DNA from: Caldimicrobium sp.
GTDB taxonomy: Bacteria; Desulfobacterota; Thermodesulfobacteria; Thermodesulfobacteriales; Thermodesulfobacteriaceae
Direction of reading: 5' to 3'
DNA length: 37,576 nt
Assembly (NCBI GenBank): GCA_025059715.1
Contig: JANXCE010000023.1
Coordinates: 1 to 37,576 of the forward strand
Below the pieces are notes generated by a model. The model saw only the letters and a list, made by a program, of their open reading frames with translations. It made no database searches and had not been told where the DNA came from. Made by a program: the position numbers and the translations under genes. The number at the start of each line of letters is the position of its first letter. The first letter of the stretch is position 1. Of the stretch, positions 8,722-16,283 are shown piece by piece.

Positions 8722-9462
8722 TTATTTTACCACCCCTTCTCGTAAGTTTAAATATTTGGATACCATTAGATCGCCTCTTTTTTTAGCAATAGCAGTAACC
8801 ACGCTTGCGGTAATTACACCTTCTATAATACCCATGGGTAATTGAGTGGGCATAAAGGCAAGGATAGTTTTAATTAAGAAGACTTCCAAAGGTTCATCTC
8901 CCTTTAGGGCCAGAGAGAGTTGCAAGGCGGTAACTAAATAGGTAGCCCAGTTTGCTACAGCTCCACTTATAAAGGCCTTTACATAAAGGGGGAAAGGGGT
9001 TCTCTGAAGGAGAAGGATGACAAGATATGCCGATAAACTCCCTATTACAGCCATGGCCAAGGTATTGGCACCTAAGGTAGATAGCCCTCCATGGGCAAGC
9101 AGAAAGGCCTGTAGGAGGAGAACAATGAAGCCTGCGACTATGCTACCACAAACTCCTAGCACAAAAACGCCAGTAGCTACACCCACGGGATGGGAACTTG
9201 TGCCAGCAATAGGCACAGGAATTGGAATAAGAGAGATGAGAAAAATAAAGGCAGTCACAAAAGTAAAGAGAGCCTTGCGTTGGAGATCATCCATCAAAAA
9301 ATTTCTAACTCCTCTTAAAGCTAAACCTAAAATAACTGCAGTTATTAACCACCAAAAAAGTGCCCATTTTAGCGGCAATATTCCCTCACTTATATGCATA
9401 CCATAGACCAATTCAGGAGATAGGACAATCAGGCTTCCCAAAAGTAAAGCTCTTTCTTTCAT
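8722..9462 (-). CDS. cbiM: Cobalt/nickel transporter substrate-binding membrane subunit (CbiM/NikM)
   Basis: A cleavable signal peptide (about residues 1-21) is followed by MHISEGILP. In CbiM/NikM the processed N-terminus Met-His-Ile provides metal ligands, with a second His in the SHPVGVATGVF segment, also present here. Some six further membrane helices follow, with HGGLSTLGANTLAMAVIG as the conserved core motif. The start ATG at 9462 has a good ribosome site (GGGGAGGTAAT). Co2+ versus Ni2+ cannot be decided from sequence; no cobalamin riboswitch precedes the gene and no cobalamin genes are in view, so nickel is equally likely. First gene of the transporter operon. Confidence 0.92.
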   Translation of the reverse strand: MKERALLLGSLIVLSPELVYGMHISEGILPLKWALFWWLITAVILGLALRGVRNFLMDDLQRKALFTFVTAFIFLISLIPIPVPIAGTSSHPVGVATGVFVLGVCGSIVAGFIVLLLQAFLLAHGGLSTLGANTLAMAVIGSLSAYLVILLLQRTPFPLYVKAFISGAVANWATYLVTALQLSLALKGDEPLEVFLIKTILAFMPTQLPMGIIEGVITASVVTAIAKKRGDLMVSKYLNLREGVVK

Positions 9463-9477
9463 ATTACCTCCCCATAA

Positions 9478-9519
9478 TGGTAATTTTAATTACTATAATA
9501 CCCCTAAACCCTTTGTCAA
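9478..9519 (-). promoter_or_regulatory. cbiM operon promoter with overlapping palindromic operator candidate
   Basis: On the minus strand TTGACA (9519-9514) and TATAGT (9497-9492), spaced 16 bp, form a near-consensus sigma-70 promoter. The inverted repeat TAGTAAT-N4-ATTACCA (9495-9478, one mismatch) overlaps the -10 box and the presumed transcription start, where a metal-responsive repressor could bind. The repressor is not identified; the repeat does not match the enterobacterial NikR site. Confidence 0.6.
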
Positions 9520-9632
9520 TAGTAACAAAATAATAAAATTTTTGTTAAGAGTTTTGTGAAGAGTTTAAAAATTTGCTTGCATAAGGCTTGTTCCATGTTA
9601 AGATATGAACAAAACTTTTCCGGGGAATCCCT

Positions 9633-10919
9633 ATGGTGCAAAGTCTTCAGAAGTTTAAAACTTTAGCGGAAGATCCTTCCCTAATGGATAGTTTCTTATA
9701 CGAAGCGGTATTTGAGGAGAATCCCCATGTGAAACAGGTAAAGTTAAAGGAGCTCCTTGATATCCTTCAGAATCTTAATTATAGAGGAGCGTCTATCTAT
9801 CCTTTATATAAAAGGTTTTCAGAAAAATTTCCTGGATTTACGGTTCCAGCTTTTAATATTCGGGGAATGACTTACGATGTGGCGAGAAGAATTTTTAGAG
9901 TGGCCAAAAGACTTAGAGTTGGCACTTTTATCTTTGAGATTGCTAAGTCTGAGATTGGCTACACCAAGCAGAGGCCCCTTGAGTATGCAGTGGTAATCCT
10001 TTCCGCAGCTTTTCGAGAGGGTTTTGATGGACCTGTTTTTCTCCAAGGGGATCACTTTCAGCTTAACAGAAAATCCTTTTATGGGGATGCTCAAGCGGAA
10101 AAGGAGGCTCTAAAAAAGTTGATTTTGGAAGCTTTATCAGCCCAATTCTATAATATAGATATTGATGCCTCAACTCTTGTAAATCTTGAGGTATCAGATC
10201 TTTTGGAACAGCAAAGACCCAACTTTGAAGTCACAGCAGAACTTGCGGAGTTTATTAGAGATCAAGAACCCAGGGAGATCACAGTAAACTTAGGAGGAGA
10301 AATAGGAGAGATAGGAGGAAGGAATAGCACTCCTGAAGAACTAAGGGCCTTTATGAAAGGGTTTACAGAATCCTTTAGAGGAGAAGTGGGACTTTCCAAG
10401 ATTAGCGTACAAACTGGCACAACTCATGGAGGTGTGGTTTTACCGGATGGACGAGTGGCAGAGGTAGCCCTTGACTTTGAGACACTTAAAACCCTTTCCC
10501 GTATTGCTCGTGAAGAATTTGGTCTGGCAGGTGCGGTTCAACACGGAGCATCTACTCTTCCCGAAGAGGCCTTCTATAAGTTTCCAGAGGAAGAATGCAT
10601 AGAGGTGCACTTAGCTACGGGCTTTCAAAACTTTCTCTATGATCATCCCGCTTTGCCTATGAGTTTTAGAGAAAAAATTTATGCTTATCTCAAGGAAAAT
10701 TTCAAAAGTGAGTGGAAGGAAGGTCTTACAGAAGCTCAATTCCTATACAAGATTAGAAAAAAAGGTTTTGGAGCCTTTAAGAGGGAGTGGTGGGACCTAC
10801 CAGCGGAGATAAAAGAGCATATTCTGGGAGATATGGAGGGTCTCTTTGAAAAGATATTTAAAGCTTTAAATGTAATTAATACAGAAGGAGTAGTAAGAGA
10901 GGCTTTTCAAGTCAACTGA
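9633..10919 (+). CDS. Class II (zinc) fructose-bisphosphate aldolase-like protein
   Basis: This 428-residue TIM-barrel enzyme has class II ketose-bisphosphate aldolase motifs: VPAFNIRGMTYDVARRI, LQGDHFQLN (catalytic Asp and a zinc-binding His), LGGEIGEIGG, TGTTHGGVV and VQHGASTLPEEAF with further metal and phosphate ligands. It would condense or cleave fructose 1,6-bisphosphate or a similar ketose bisphosphate in central carbon metabolism. It is longer than the E. coli-type enzyme, with about 65 extra N-terminal residues and about 100 C-terminal residues. The ATG at 9633 has only a weak upstream GGGGAA. It is transcribed away from cbiM and its end overlaps dprA by 8 bp in convergent orientation. 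Confidence 0.78.
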   Translation: MVQSLQKFKTLAEDPSLMDSFLYEAVFEENPHVKQVKLKELLDILQNLNYRGASIYPLYKRFSEKFPGFTVPAFNIRGMTYDVARRIFRVAKRLRVGTFIFEIAKSEIGYTKQRPLEYAVVILSAAFREGFDGPVFLQGDHFQLNRKSFYGDAQAEKEALKKLILEALSAQFYNIDIDASTLVNLEVSDLLEQQRPNFEVTAELAEFIRDQEPREITVNLGGEIGEIGGRNSTPEELRAFMKGFTESFRGEVGLSKISVQTGTTHGGVVLPDGRVAEVALDFETLKTLSRIAREEFGLAGAVQHGASTLPEEAFYKFPEEECIEVHLATGFQNFLYDHPALPMSFREKIYAYLKENFKSEWKEGLTEAQFLYKIRKKGFGAFKREWWDLPAEIKEHILGDMEGLFEKIFKALNVINTEGVVREAFQVN

Positions 10920-11940
10920 GCCTTTGATAAAATTTCCCCGGAAGACTTTTCACCTTTCCCTCTATTTCAAGCTGAGTAAGGATTTGTAAGACTTGAGCAG
11001 GGCTTTTACCACTTTTATGAATTATCTCTTCAAGATGCATCGGATAGGGTGAAAGGAGCTCCCAGAGGTATTTTTCCTCCTTACTGAGATTTTCCACTGA
11101 ACTTGGAGCGTCCTTTGGCCAGCTCTTTACTCCATAATAATCTAAGATTTCCTTAGGTTCACTTACTGGAATGGCCCCTTCTTTTATCAAAATGTGCGTT
11201 CCTTTACTTTTCTCAGAGAATATACTCCCCGGGATTGCAAAAACCTCTTTTCCTTGTTCTTGGGCCCATTTGGCAGTTAAAAAAGTCCCGCTTTTCTCAG
11301 AGGCTTCTACCACAAGGATTCCCTGAGATAGACCACTGATGAGCCTATTCCTACGGGGAAAGTTTTCCCTTTTTGGTTTTGTCCCAAGGGGAAACTCGGA
11401 AATCAAGGCCCCTCCAAAGGATCCAATCTTATCAGCTAATTCTCTATTCTCTGAGGGATAGATGATATCTAAGCCAGAACCCATTATGGCTATGGTTTTA
11501 CCACCTGCCTCTAAGGTTGCCCTGTGAGCTATCGTGTCTATTCCCCGTGCTAAACCAGAAACTATTACGAAGCCACACTTAGCTAACTCCTGAGCAAAAT
11601 AATAAGCAACCTCCTTTCCATAGGGAGTTGGATTTCTTGACCCCACAATAGCAAATTTGGGTAACCCTGGGATTTGTCCTTTAACATAAACAAAAAGAGG
11701 AGGATAGGGAATATTCCTAAGTTCTTCGGGAAAGGCAGGTTCGTTATAAAAAAGAATATCCGCTCCCCTTTTTTTGGCCCTTTCAAGTTCCCTTTGACCC
11801 ATCAATAGAATTGATTCATACTCCTTTGAATACCTTTCCTTTAGACTTTCAACCGAAGGAAAATCTTCCCACCACTTGGGAGTTTGAAGCCTTCCCCTCT
11901 CCAAGAGATAAAGTCCTAAGATAAATAGCTTTTCCCTCAT
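10912..11940 (-). CDS. dprA: DNA-processing protein DprA
   Basis: DprA binds incoming single-stranded DNA and loads RecA during natural transformation. The Rossmann-like core has FAIVGSRNPTPYGKEVA, VIVSGLARGIDTIAHRATLEAGG, TIAIMGSGLDIIYP, ALISEFPLGTKP, NFPRRNRLISGLS, VVEASEKSGTFLTA and FAIPGS, all family signatures. The last 60 residues (EEKYLWELL...KSLPGKFYQRLS) form the winged-helix DprA C-terminal domain. At 342 residues it is of normal length. The ATG at 11940 overlaps the stop of the preceding gene by 4 bp. Last gene of the dnaX-ybaB-recR cluster. Confidence 0.95.
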   Translation of the reverse strand: MREKLFILGLYLLERGRLQTPKWWEDFPSVESLKERYSKEYESILLMGQRELERAKKRGADILFYNEPAFPEELRNIPYPPLFVYVKGQIPGLPKFAIVGSRNPTPYGKEVAYYFAQELAKCGFVIVSGLARGIDTIAHRATLEAGGKTIAIMGSGLDIIYPSENRELADKIGSFGGALISEFPLGTKPKRENFPRRNRLISGLSQGILVVEASEKSGTFLTAKWAQEQGKEVFAIPGSIFSEKSKGTHILIKEGAIPVSEPKEILDYYGVKSWPKDAPSSVENLSKEEKYLWELLSPYPMHLEEIIHKSGKSPAQVLQILTQLEIEGKVKSLPGKFYQRLS

Positions 11941-12536
11941 GAAGGAACAATACTCAAAATAATCCTTTGGTCTTCAACGATAAGAGTATAGGGAGACTCT
12001 AAAAGGGAGGCTAAAACCTTTAATCGGAGAAAGACCTTTTCTTCAAGATCATGTTGTAGCTGAAAAATAATCACGGGACTGGGACTTTCGTCTATAATGA
12101 TTTTCAAGGTGGTACCTTCCTGAATATTTGGATAGAGAGCCTCCCCAATTAAACAAAGTATGCCTCTCAATTCAGCGAGAGGGAGATTCACTAGCACCTT
12201 TTTTTGCTCCTCTAATTGCTTTACTACCTTGTGTTTAAAGTAGAGATTGGCTTCCCAGAAAAGAAGTTCCTTTTCGAGCACTTCTTTTAAATCCCAAGGC
12301 CCAGTGTTTTCGTTATTGATGTCCTCTAAGGCTACCTCAATTTGAGTTTGTAACCTTTGTAATAAGTTAACAGCTTTGTCAAGATTGGCTTGGCCTTGGG
12401 GAGCAATATATTGGTCCTTTTTCATGTAAAGTATTTGTAATTGTAAGGAGAGGGACTGAAGGGTTCCCTTAAGATTATGAAAATATCCTCTAACAAGGGA
12501 TCCAAGGGCAAGTGTTCTGCAGAATTCTTTATTCAT
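11937..12536 (-). CDS. Unknown protein, resembles a degenerate histidine-kinase core
   Basis: I do not recognise the family. The 199-residue soluble protein begins with a helical stretch containing GSLVRGYFHNLKGTLQSLS, which looks like the H-box of a HisKA dimerisation domain (H followed by N/D and L-x-x-x-L). A second helix follows (KAVNLLQRLQTQIEVALEDI). The C-terminal half (LRGILCLIGEALYP, TTLKIIIDESPSP, RLKVLASLLESP) could be a shrunken GHKL-type fold, but no N-box Asn or Gly-rich G1/G2 ATP lid is visible. It overlaps recR and dprA by 4 bp each, so it is co-translated with recombination genes. Confidence 0.6.
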   Translation of the reverse strand: MNKEFCRTLALGSLVRGYFHNLKGTLQSLSLQLQILYMKKDQYIAPQGQANLDKAVNLLQRLQTQIEVALEDINNENTGPWDLKEVLEKELLFWEANLYFKHKVVKQLEEQKKVLVNLPLAELRGILCLIGEALYPNIQEGTTLKIIIDESPSPVIIFQLQHDLEEKVFLRLKVLASLLESPYTLIVEDQRIILSIVPS

Positions 12537-13150
12537 CTTGTAGTCCCTTTTAAGACCTCCCTCCCTAAGAAAGCCCTCTTTAAGGTAAGAGTGTCCGCAT
12601 ATTGAAGTTCCATTCCCATTGGGACTCCACAGGCAAGCTTAGTAATCTTGATGGGATAATTTTCTAAAACCTTGGCAATATAAGAAGAGGTTGCTTCTCC
12701 CGCTAAGGTAGGTGAAAGGGCTAAAACTACTTCCTTGATAGGCCTATTCTCTATCAATCTGATCAGCCCCTCTAATCCCAGTTCTTGTGGCCCGAAACCC
12801 TCCCGAGGTGCAAGTAAGTAGTGTAATACATAATAGTAACCTCGATAAATTCCAACACCCTCTATCTGAGAGAGATTCCAGGGAGATTCAACAATACAAA
12901 TCTTTGAAGGATCTCTATTTTCATCTTTACAAATAGCACATAGATGCTCTTCTGAAAAATTTCGACATATTTGACAAAGTTTAACTTTGTATGGTAATTC
13001 CTTCAGAAGATCTCCCAGAAGTTCACAAAGAGAGACTTTAGAGATTAGAAAGAGGGCCAATCTATTAGCACTTTTCTCGCCTATTCCAGGTAAGGAACTT
13101 AAAGCCTTAATAAGCTTTTGGAGGATAGGAGGATAGAAATTATTCATCAC
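12533..13150 (-). CDS. recR: Recombination mediator RecR
   Basis: RecR works with RecF/RecO to load RecA at gaps. The N-terminal helix-hairpin-helix reads LSSLPGIGEKSANRLALFL, the zinc finger is CQIC...CAIC, and the TOPRIM domain follows (KICIVESPWNLSQIEGVG and VVLALSPTLAGEATSSYIA). At 205 residues it is normal. The gene directly abuts ybaB (stop at 13151), the classic ybaB-recR order. Confidence 0.96.
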   Translation of the reverse strand: MMNNFYPPILQKLIKALSSLPGIGEKSANRLALFLISKVSLCELLGDLLKELPYKVKLCQICRNFSEEHLCAICKDENRDPSKICIVESPWNLSQIEGVGIYRGYYYVLHYLLAPREGFGPQELGLEGLIRLIENRPIKEVVLALSPTLAGEATSSYIAKVLENYPIKITKLACGVPMGMELQYADTLTLKRAFLGREVLKGTTR

Positions 13151-13486
13151 TTAAAAGCCAGGTAGCTTAAAACCTGGTGGTAAGGCTAAGCCTCCAGTTA
13201 CTTTAGCCAATTCCTCTTCTAAGAGGGCTTTAGCTTTCTTAAGGGCTTCATTTACTCCTGCTACCAGCAGATCCTGAAGCATTTCCCTCTCTTCGGGTTT
13301 TAGGAGCTCCTCTTCAATTTCAATAGACAGGACTTCTTGTCTTCCATTAACAGTGACCCTCACCATCCCGCCTCCCACTTGGGCAGTTACAATTTTCTCT
13401 TCCAGTTCCTTAGTAGTCTCTTCCATTTTTTTCTGTATTCTTTGCACTTCCTTAAAAAGCCTTTGTAATTCCTTTGGTAAGGTCAT
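13151..13486 (-). CDS. ybaB: YbaB/EbfC family nucleoid-associated protein
   Basis: This 111-residue protein has the family pattern: an N-terminal helix (LQRLFKEVQRIQKKMEETTKEL), a central VTAQVGGGMVRVTVNGRQEV and a C-terminal ALKKAKALLEEELAKVTGGL helix, ending in PPGFKLPGF. YbaB dimers bind DNA as small nucleoid proteins. It overlaps dnaX by 4 bp and precedes recR. Confidence 0.95.
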   Translation of the reverse strand: MTLPKELQRLFKEVQRIQKKMEETTKELEEKIVTAQVGGGMVRVTVNGRQEVLSIEIEEELLKPEEREMLQDLLVAGVNEALKKAKALLEEELAKVTGGLALPPGFKLPGF

Positions 13487-14979
13487 GGCTCTACTCCTTT
13501 ATAGGGTTCTATGTAAGCAATTTTTGCAGAAAATTCTTTGATTATGGCTTGAACCTCTGGGCGAGTTTTAATCTCTTCTGGAGAAAATTCTTTTAGGGTT
13601 TCTCTATGCAGTTTTAAAGTTTTGTGGAAGTATTTTTCTATCTTTTCTTTTAGTAGAGGCAAATAAGTGTCTATAAGAGTATTTTCTTCTCCCTTAACAG
13701 TAATAACAACATCCTGGGAATTGATCTCCGGTTCAGGTAGTTTTTCTAAAATCTGATACAGTGAGGGGTAATCCCCTTTTAAACTCTTTAGAAAATTTTC
13801 CCAATCCTTTGGTTTAGTAGAAATTTCTTCACTTGTCAGAAAAAGCAATTCCGCTTTACTGGAGAGACCTTCCAGTTTTTGGAGTATTTCTCTCAAAGGT
13901 ATAAGCTTTTCGTATTCACAGATTTTAGCTAAGGTGAGCTCGAATTGTAGCTGAGGGTAGGAGGATCTTCTCAAGACTTCAAGATCCCTAAGAAGTGTTT
14001 GAAAGATGAGTAGTATTTCTTCTAAGGAGGTTACCACATAGAGTTCCTTTAGTTTAGAATTGTATATCTCAAAATTGAATTCTTTGTGTAAGGCCTTAGC
14101 CAAAAAGAGATTTCTAAAAAACTCCGTAAGTTTTTCCATAAGATGGAGAAGGTCTATCCCTCTTTCATAGAGGTGTGTTGAAAATTCCATAGCTTCGCGG
14201 AGATTTTTTTCTAAAAGAATTACAGCTAAATCCTCTAAAAGGGAATCTTCATGCCATCCAAGGGCAACAACAACATCCTCTCTAGTTTTTACTCCATAAG
14301 CCATAGCCTGATCGAGGAGGGAAAGGGCATCCCTTACACTTCCCTGTGCTTCCTTGACTATAAGTTCCAAAGCAGAATCTTCTATGAGATAGTTTTCGCC
14401 CTCGCAAATTCTTTTTAAATATCGCATCACGGTTTTGGTATCTAATCTCCGAAAATCATATCTTTGACACCGGGAAAGTATCGTAGGGGGAAGTTTATTA
14501 GGTTCTGTGGTAGCTAATATGAAGTATACATGTCTGGGAGGCTCTTCTAAAGATTTAAGCAGGGCGTTGCTTGCTTCCTTGGTTAACATATGGGCTTCAT
14601 CAATAATATACACCTTGGCCTTTCCCTTAACGGGTGCATATTTTAGATTTTCAATCAGTTCTCTAATCTGATCTATACCTCTATTAGAAGCAGCATCTAT
14701 CTCCAGGACATCTACAAAGATACCCTTGTTGATTTCTTTACAGTGTAAACACTCATTGCAGGGTTCATAGCCCTCCTGAAGATTTTGGCAATTAAGTGCT
14801 TTGGCTACAATCCTTGCAATAGTCGTTTTTCCTGTGCCTTTTATCCCAGAGAAAAGGAGAGCATGACTTAGTTTATTTAGTTTTAAAGCATTAATCAGAG
14901 TTTTTACTATATGGGTTTGTCCAACTACTTCCGCAAATTTCTGGGGTCTATACTTTCTTGCTAATACAAGATAACTCAT
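13483..14979 (-). CDS. dnaX: DNA polymerase III subunit gamma/tau
   Basis: This is the clamp-loader ATPase. The N-terminus LVLARKYRPQKFAEVVGQTHIV is diagnostic. Walker A is GIKGTGKTT, the zinc-binding loop contains C-N-C-x8-C-x2-C-x2-C-type cysteines (residues about 64-82), Walker B/DEAH is IDEAHMLTKEA, and sensor 1 plus the SRC motif read ATTEPNKLPPTILSRCQRYDF. At 498 residues it lies between E. coli gamma and tau. The C-terminal 130 residues are Lys/Glu-rich and could form a short tau-type tail. No clear A6G-type slippery site for programmed frameshifting is seen. First gene of the operon. Confidence 0.96.
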   Translation of the reverse strand: MSYLVLARKYRPQKFAEVVGQTHIVKTLINALKLNKLSHALLFSGIKGTGKTTIARIVAKALNCQNLQEGYEPCNECLHCKEINKGIFVDVLEIDAASNRGIDQIRELIENLKYAPVKGKAKVYIIDEAHMLTKEASNALLKSLEEPPRHVYFILATTEPNKLPPTILSRCQRYDFRRLDTKTVMRYLKRICEGENYLIEDSALELIVKEAQGSVRDALSLLDQAMAYGVKTREDVVVALGWHEDSLLEDLAVILLEKNLREAMEFSTHLYERGIDLLHLMEKLTEFFRNLFLAKALHKEFNFEIYNSKLKELYVVTSLEEILLIFQTLLRDLEVLRRSSYPQLQFELTLAKICEYEKLIPLREILQKLEGLSSKAELLFLTSEEISTKPKDWENFLKSLKGDYPSLYQILEKLPEPEINSQDVVITVKGEENTLIDTYLPLLKEKIEKYFHKTLKLHRETLKEFSPEEIKTRPEVQAIIKEFSAKIAYIEPYKGVEP

Positions 14980-15021
14980 TTGGAAGTTATTTTATACTCT
15001 CTTTATTAAATTACAAGAAGA

Positions 15022-15050
15022 CCCCTCTCCCGGAGGGGGAAGGAGAGGGG
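15022..15050. repeat. GC-rich inverted repeat in the dnaX leader region
   Basis: CCCCTCTC (15022-15029) and GAGAGGGG (15043-15050) are perfect 8-bp arms around a 13-nt GC-rich loop that can also pair internally. In AT-rich surroundings this stands out. It may be a leader hairpin or a dispersed palindromic repeat; no second copy was noticed in this window. The rest of the 14980-15293 gap holds only promoters. Confidence 0.55.
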
Positions 15051-15097
15051 GTGAAAGAGGGAGGATTTGAGGGAGGGGGCATGCAGAGAAAAATATC

Positions 15098-15126
15098 TCT
15101 ATAAATTTTTTTAAAAGAACTTTCAA
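15098..15126 (-). promoter_or_regulatory. Candidate promoter for the dnaX operon
   Basis: Minus-strand TTGAAA (15126-15121) and TATAGA (15103-15098), spaced 17 bp, match a sigma-70 promoter. Transcription would start near 15091 and leave a leader of about 110 nt before dnaX. That leader would contain the GC-rich hairpin at 15022-15050. Confidence 0.5.
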
Positions 15127-15169
15127 TTTTTATGCCTGTATGTCAATTCCAATTATGGCGCTTCCCCTA

Positions 15170-15240
15170 AGAAAGGGAGTTACCTTTCTGAATCAAATTT
15201 TTGAGGATTTTTTACCTACTGGTAACTTAATAATTATAAT
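15170..15240 (+). promoter_or_regulatory. Two-part operator and promoter of the iron-sulfur/cytochrome b unit (site A)
   Basis: GTTACC at 15179-15184 is followed exactly 32 bp later by the palindrome TTACC-TACT-GGTAA(C) at 15212-15226. A perfect TATAAT lies at 15235-15240, 17 bp after TTACCT (15212-15217), so the palindrome occupies the -35 position. The same layout occurs upstream of the Usp unit (16948-17010). The arms AGAAAGG...CCTTTCT (15170-15189) also form an inverted repeat around the upstream half-site. A second possible promoter is TTGAAT (15242) / TAATAT (15264), 16 bp apart. Confidence 0.55.
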
Positions 15241-15293
15241 ATTGAATTTTTTGATAAAGGATTTAATATTATAAAAAATGGGAGGAGGTCAGT

Positions 15294-16283
15294 ATGAACT
15301 TTAATAGAAGACAATTTTTTAAGGTAGCGTTGGGATTATCCGCTTTGGCTTTAACTCCCAAGGAACTTAAGGCTTCTCCTGGAAAATATGCTACTCTTAT
15401 TGATATTACCAAGTGTGATCGCTGTGAAGGTGAGTTCATGCCCCTTTGTGTAAAGGCTTGTCGAGAGGTTAATAAACATCGCTTTCCAGACCCAAAGAAA
15501 CCTATTCCACCCTATTGGCCTCGAAAGACCTATGAAGACTGGTCTGATAAAAGGGAAATTATAGATACCCTTTCTCCCTATAACTGGCTTTTTATCCAAA
15601 AGGTAGAAATTGAAGGACATACTCTATTTATTCCCAGGCGGTGTATGCATTGTGACTCTCCACCCTGTGTGAAAGGTTGTCCCTTCGGGGCTCTAAGTAA
15701 ACAACCAGAGGGAAATACGGTTATAGATCACAATATTTGTTTTGGAGGTGCCAAGTGCAGAGATGTTTGTCCCTGGCATATTCCTCAAAGACAGGCAGGA
15801 GTTGGTATTTATCTAAAGCTTATGCCTAAGTTAGCAGGTGGTGGTGTGATGTATAAGTGTGACCTCTGTGATGCGCGAATAAAGAGAGGAGAAGAGCCCG
15901 CCTGCGTAGTTGCCTGTAGAGAACGATTAAAGGATAGAGCGGTTTATACCTTTGGAAAAAGAGAAGAGATTTTTGCCCTGGCTAAAAACAGGGCCTCTGA
16001 AGAGGGACTTTATATTTATGGCGATAGGCAAAATGGAGGCACTTCAACTCTATATCTATCTTCTATCCCCTTTGAGAAAATCGAGGCCAAACTAAAGGAG
16101 ACAAGAGCAAGATTTGGTATGCCAGTAAAGGTAGTAAATCGTTATATGGAAGAAATAAATCCTTGGGGTAAGGCAGTGCTTGTAGCTGGAGCCCTGGGAA
16201 TAGGAGCAGGCTTAGTGGGAGCTTTTTACTCAAAGAAAGAAGAAAAGGAGGAAAAACATGGGGAAAATCAAGAGATATTCTAA
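15294..16283 (+). CDS. Formate-dehydrogenase-beta-like iron-sulfur subunit, membrane anchored, twin-arginine signal
   Basis: The N-terminus NFNRRQFFKVALGLSALAL is a twin-arginine-type signal, so the protein acts outside the cytoplasmic membrane. It resembles FdnH/HybA electron-transfer subunits with four cysteine groups: C41/44/52/56, C117/120/125/129, C149/155/159 and C189/192/204/208. The third group has glycine (G152) where the family normally has a second cysteine, so one cluster has only three visible ligands. A C-terminal membrane helix (about 292-311) precedes a charged tail, as in FdnH. The ATG at 15294 has a strong GGGAGGAGG ribosome site. The end overlaps the cytochrome b gene by 26 bp. 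No catalytic molybdopterin subunit is adjacent. Confidence 0.88.
   Translation: MNFNRRQFFKVALGLSALALTPKELKASPGKYATLIDITKCDRCEGEFMPLCVKACREVNKHRFPDPKKPIPPYWPRKTYEDWSDKREIIDTLSPYNWLFIQKVEIEGHTLFIPRRCMHCDSPPCVKGCPFGALSKQPEGNTVIDHNICFGGAKCRDVCPWHIPQRQAGVGIYLKLMPKLAGGGVMYKCDLCDARIKRGEEPACVVACRERLKDRAVYTFGKREEIFALAKNRASEEGLYIYGDRQNGGTSTLYLSSIPFEKIEAKLKETRARFGMPVKVVNRYMEEINPWGKAVLVAGALGIGAGLVGAFYSKKEEKEEKHGENQEIF

Noticed and set aside
9463-9632. Cobalamin riboswitch upstream of cbiM
   Set aside because: The gap is too short and has no B12-box-like sequence or fitting stems; only a promoter and a palindrome are visible.
13483-14979. Programmed frameshift in dnaX producing gamma and tau
   Set aside because: No A-rich slippery heptamer with a following hairpin was seen, and the frame is open to its natural end.
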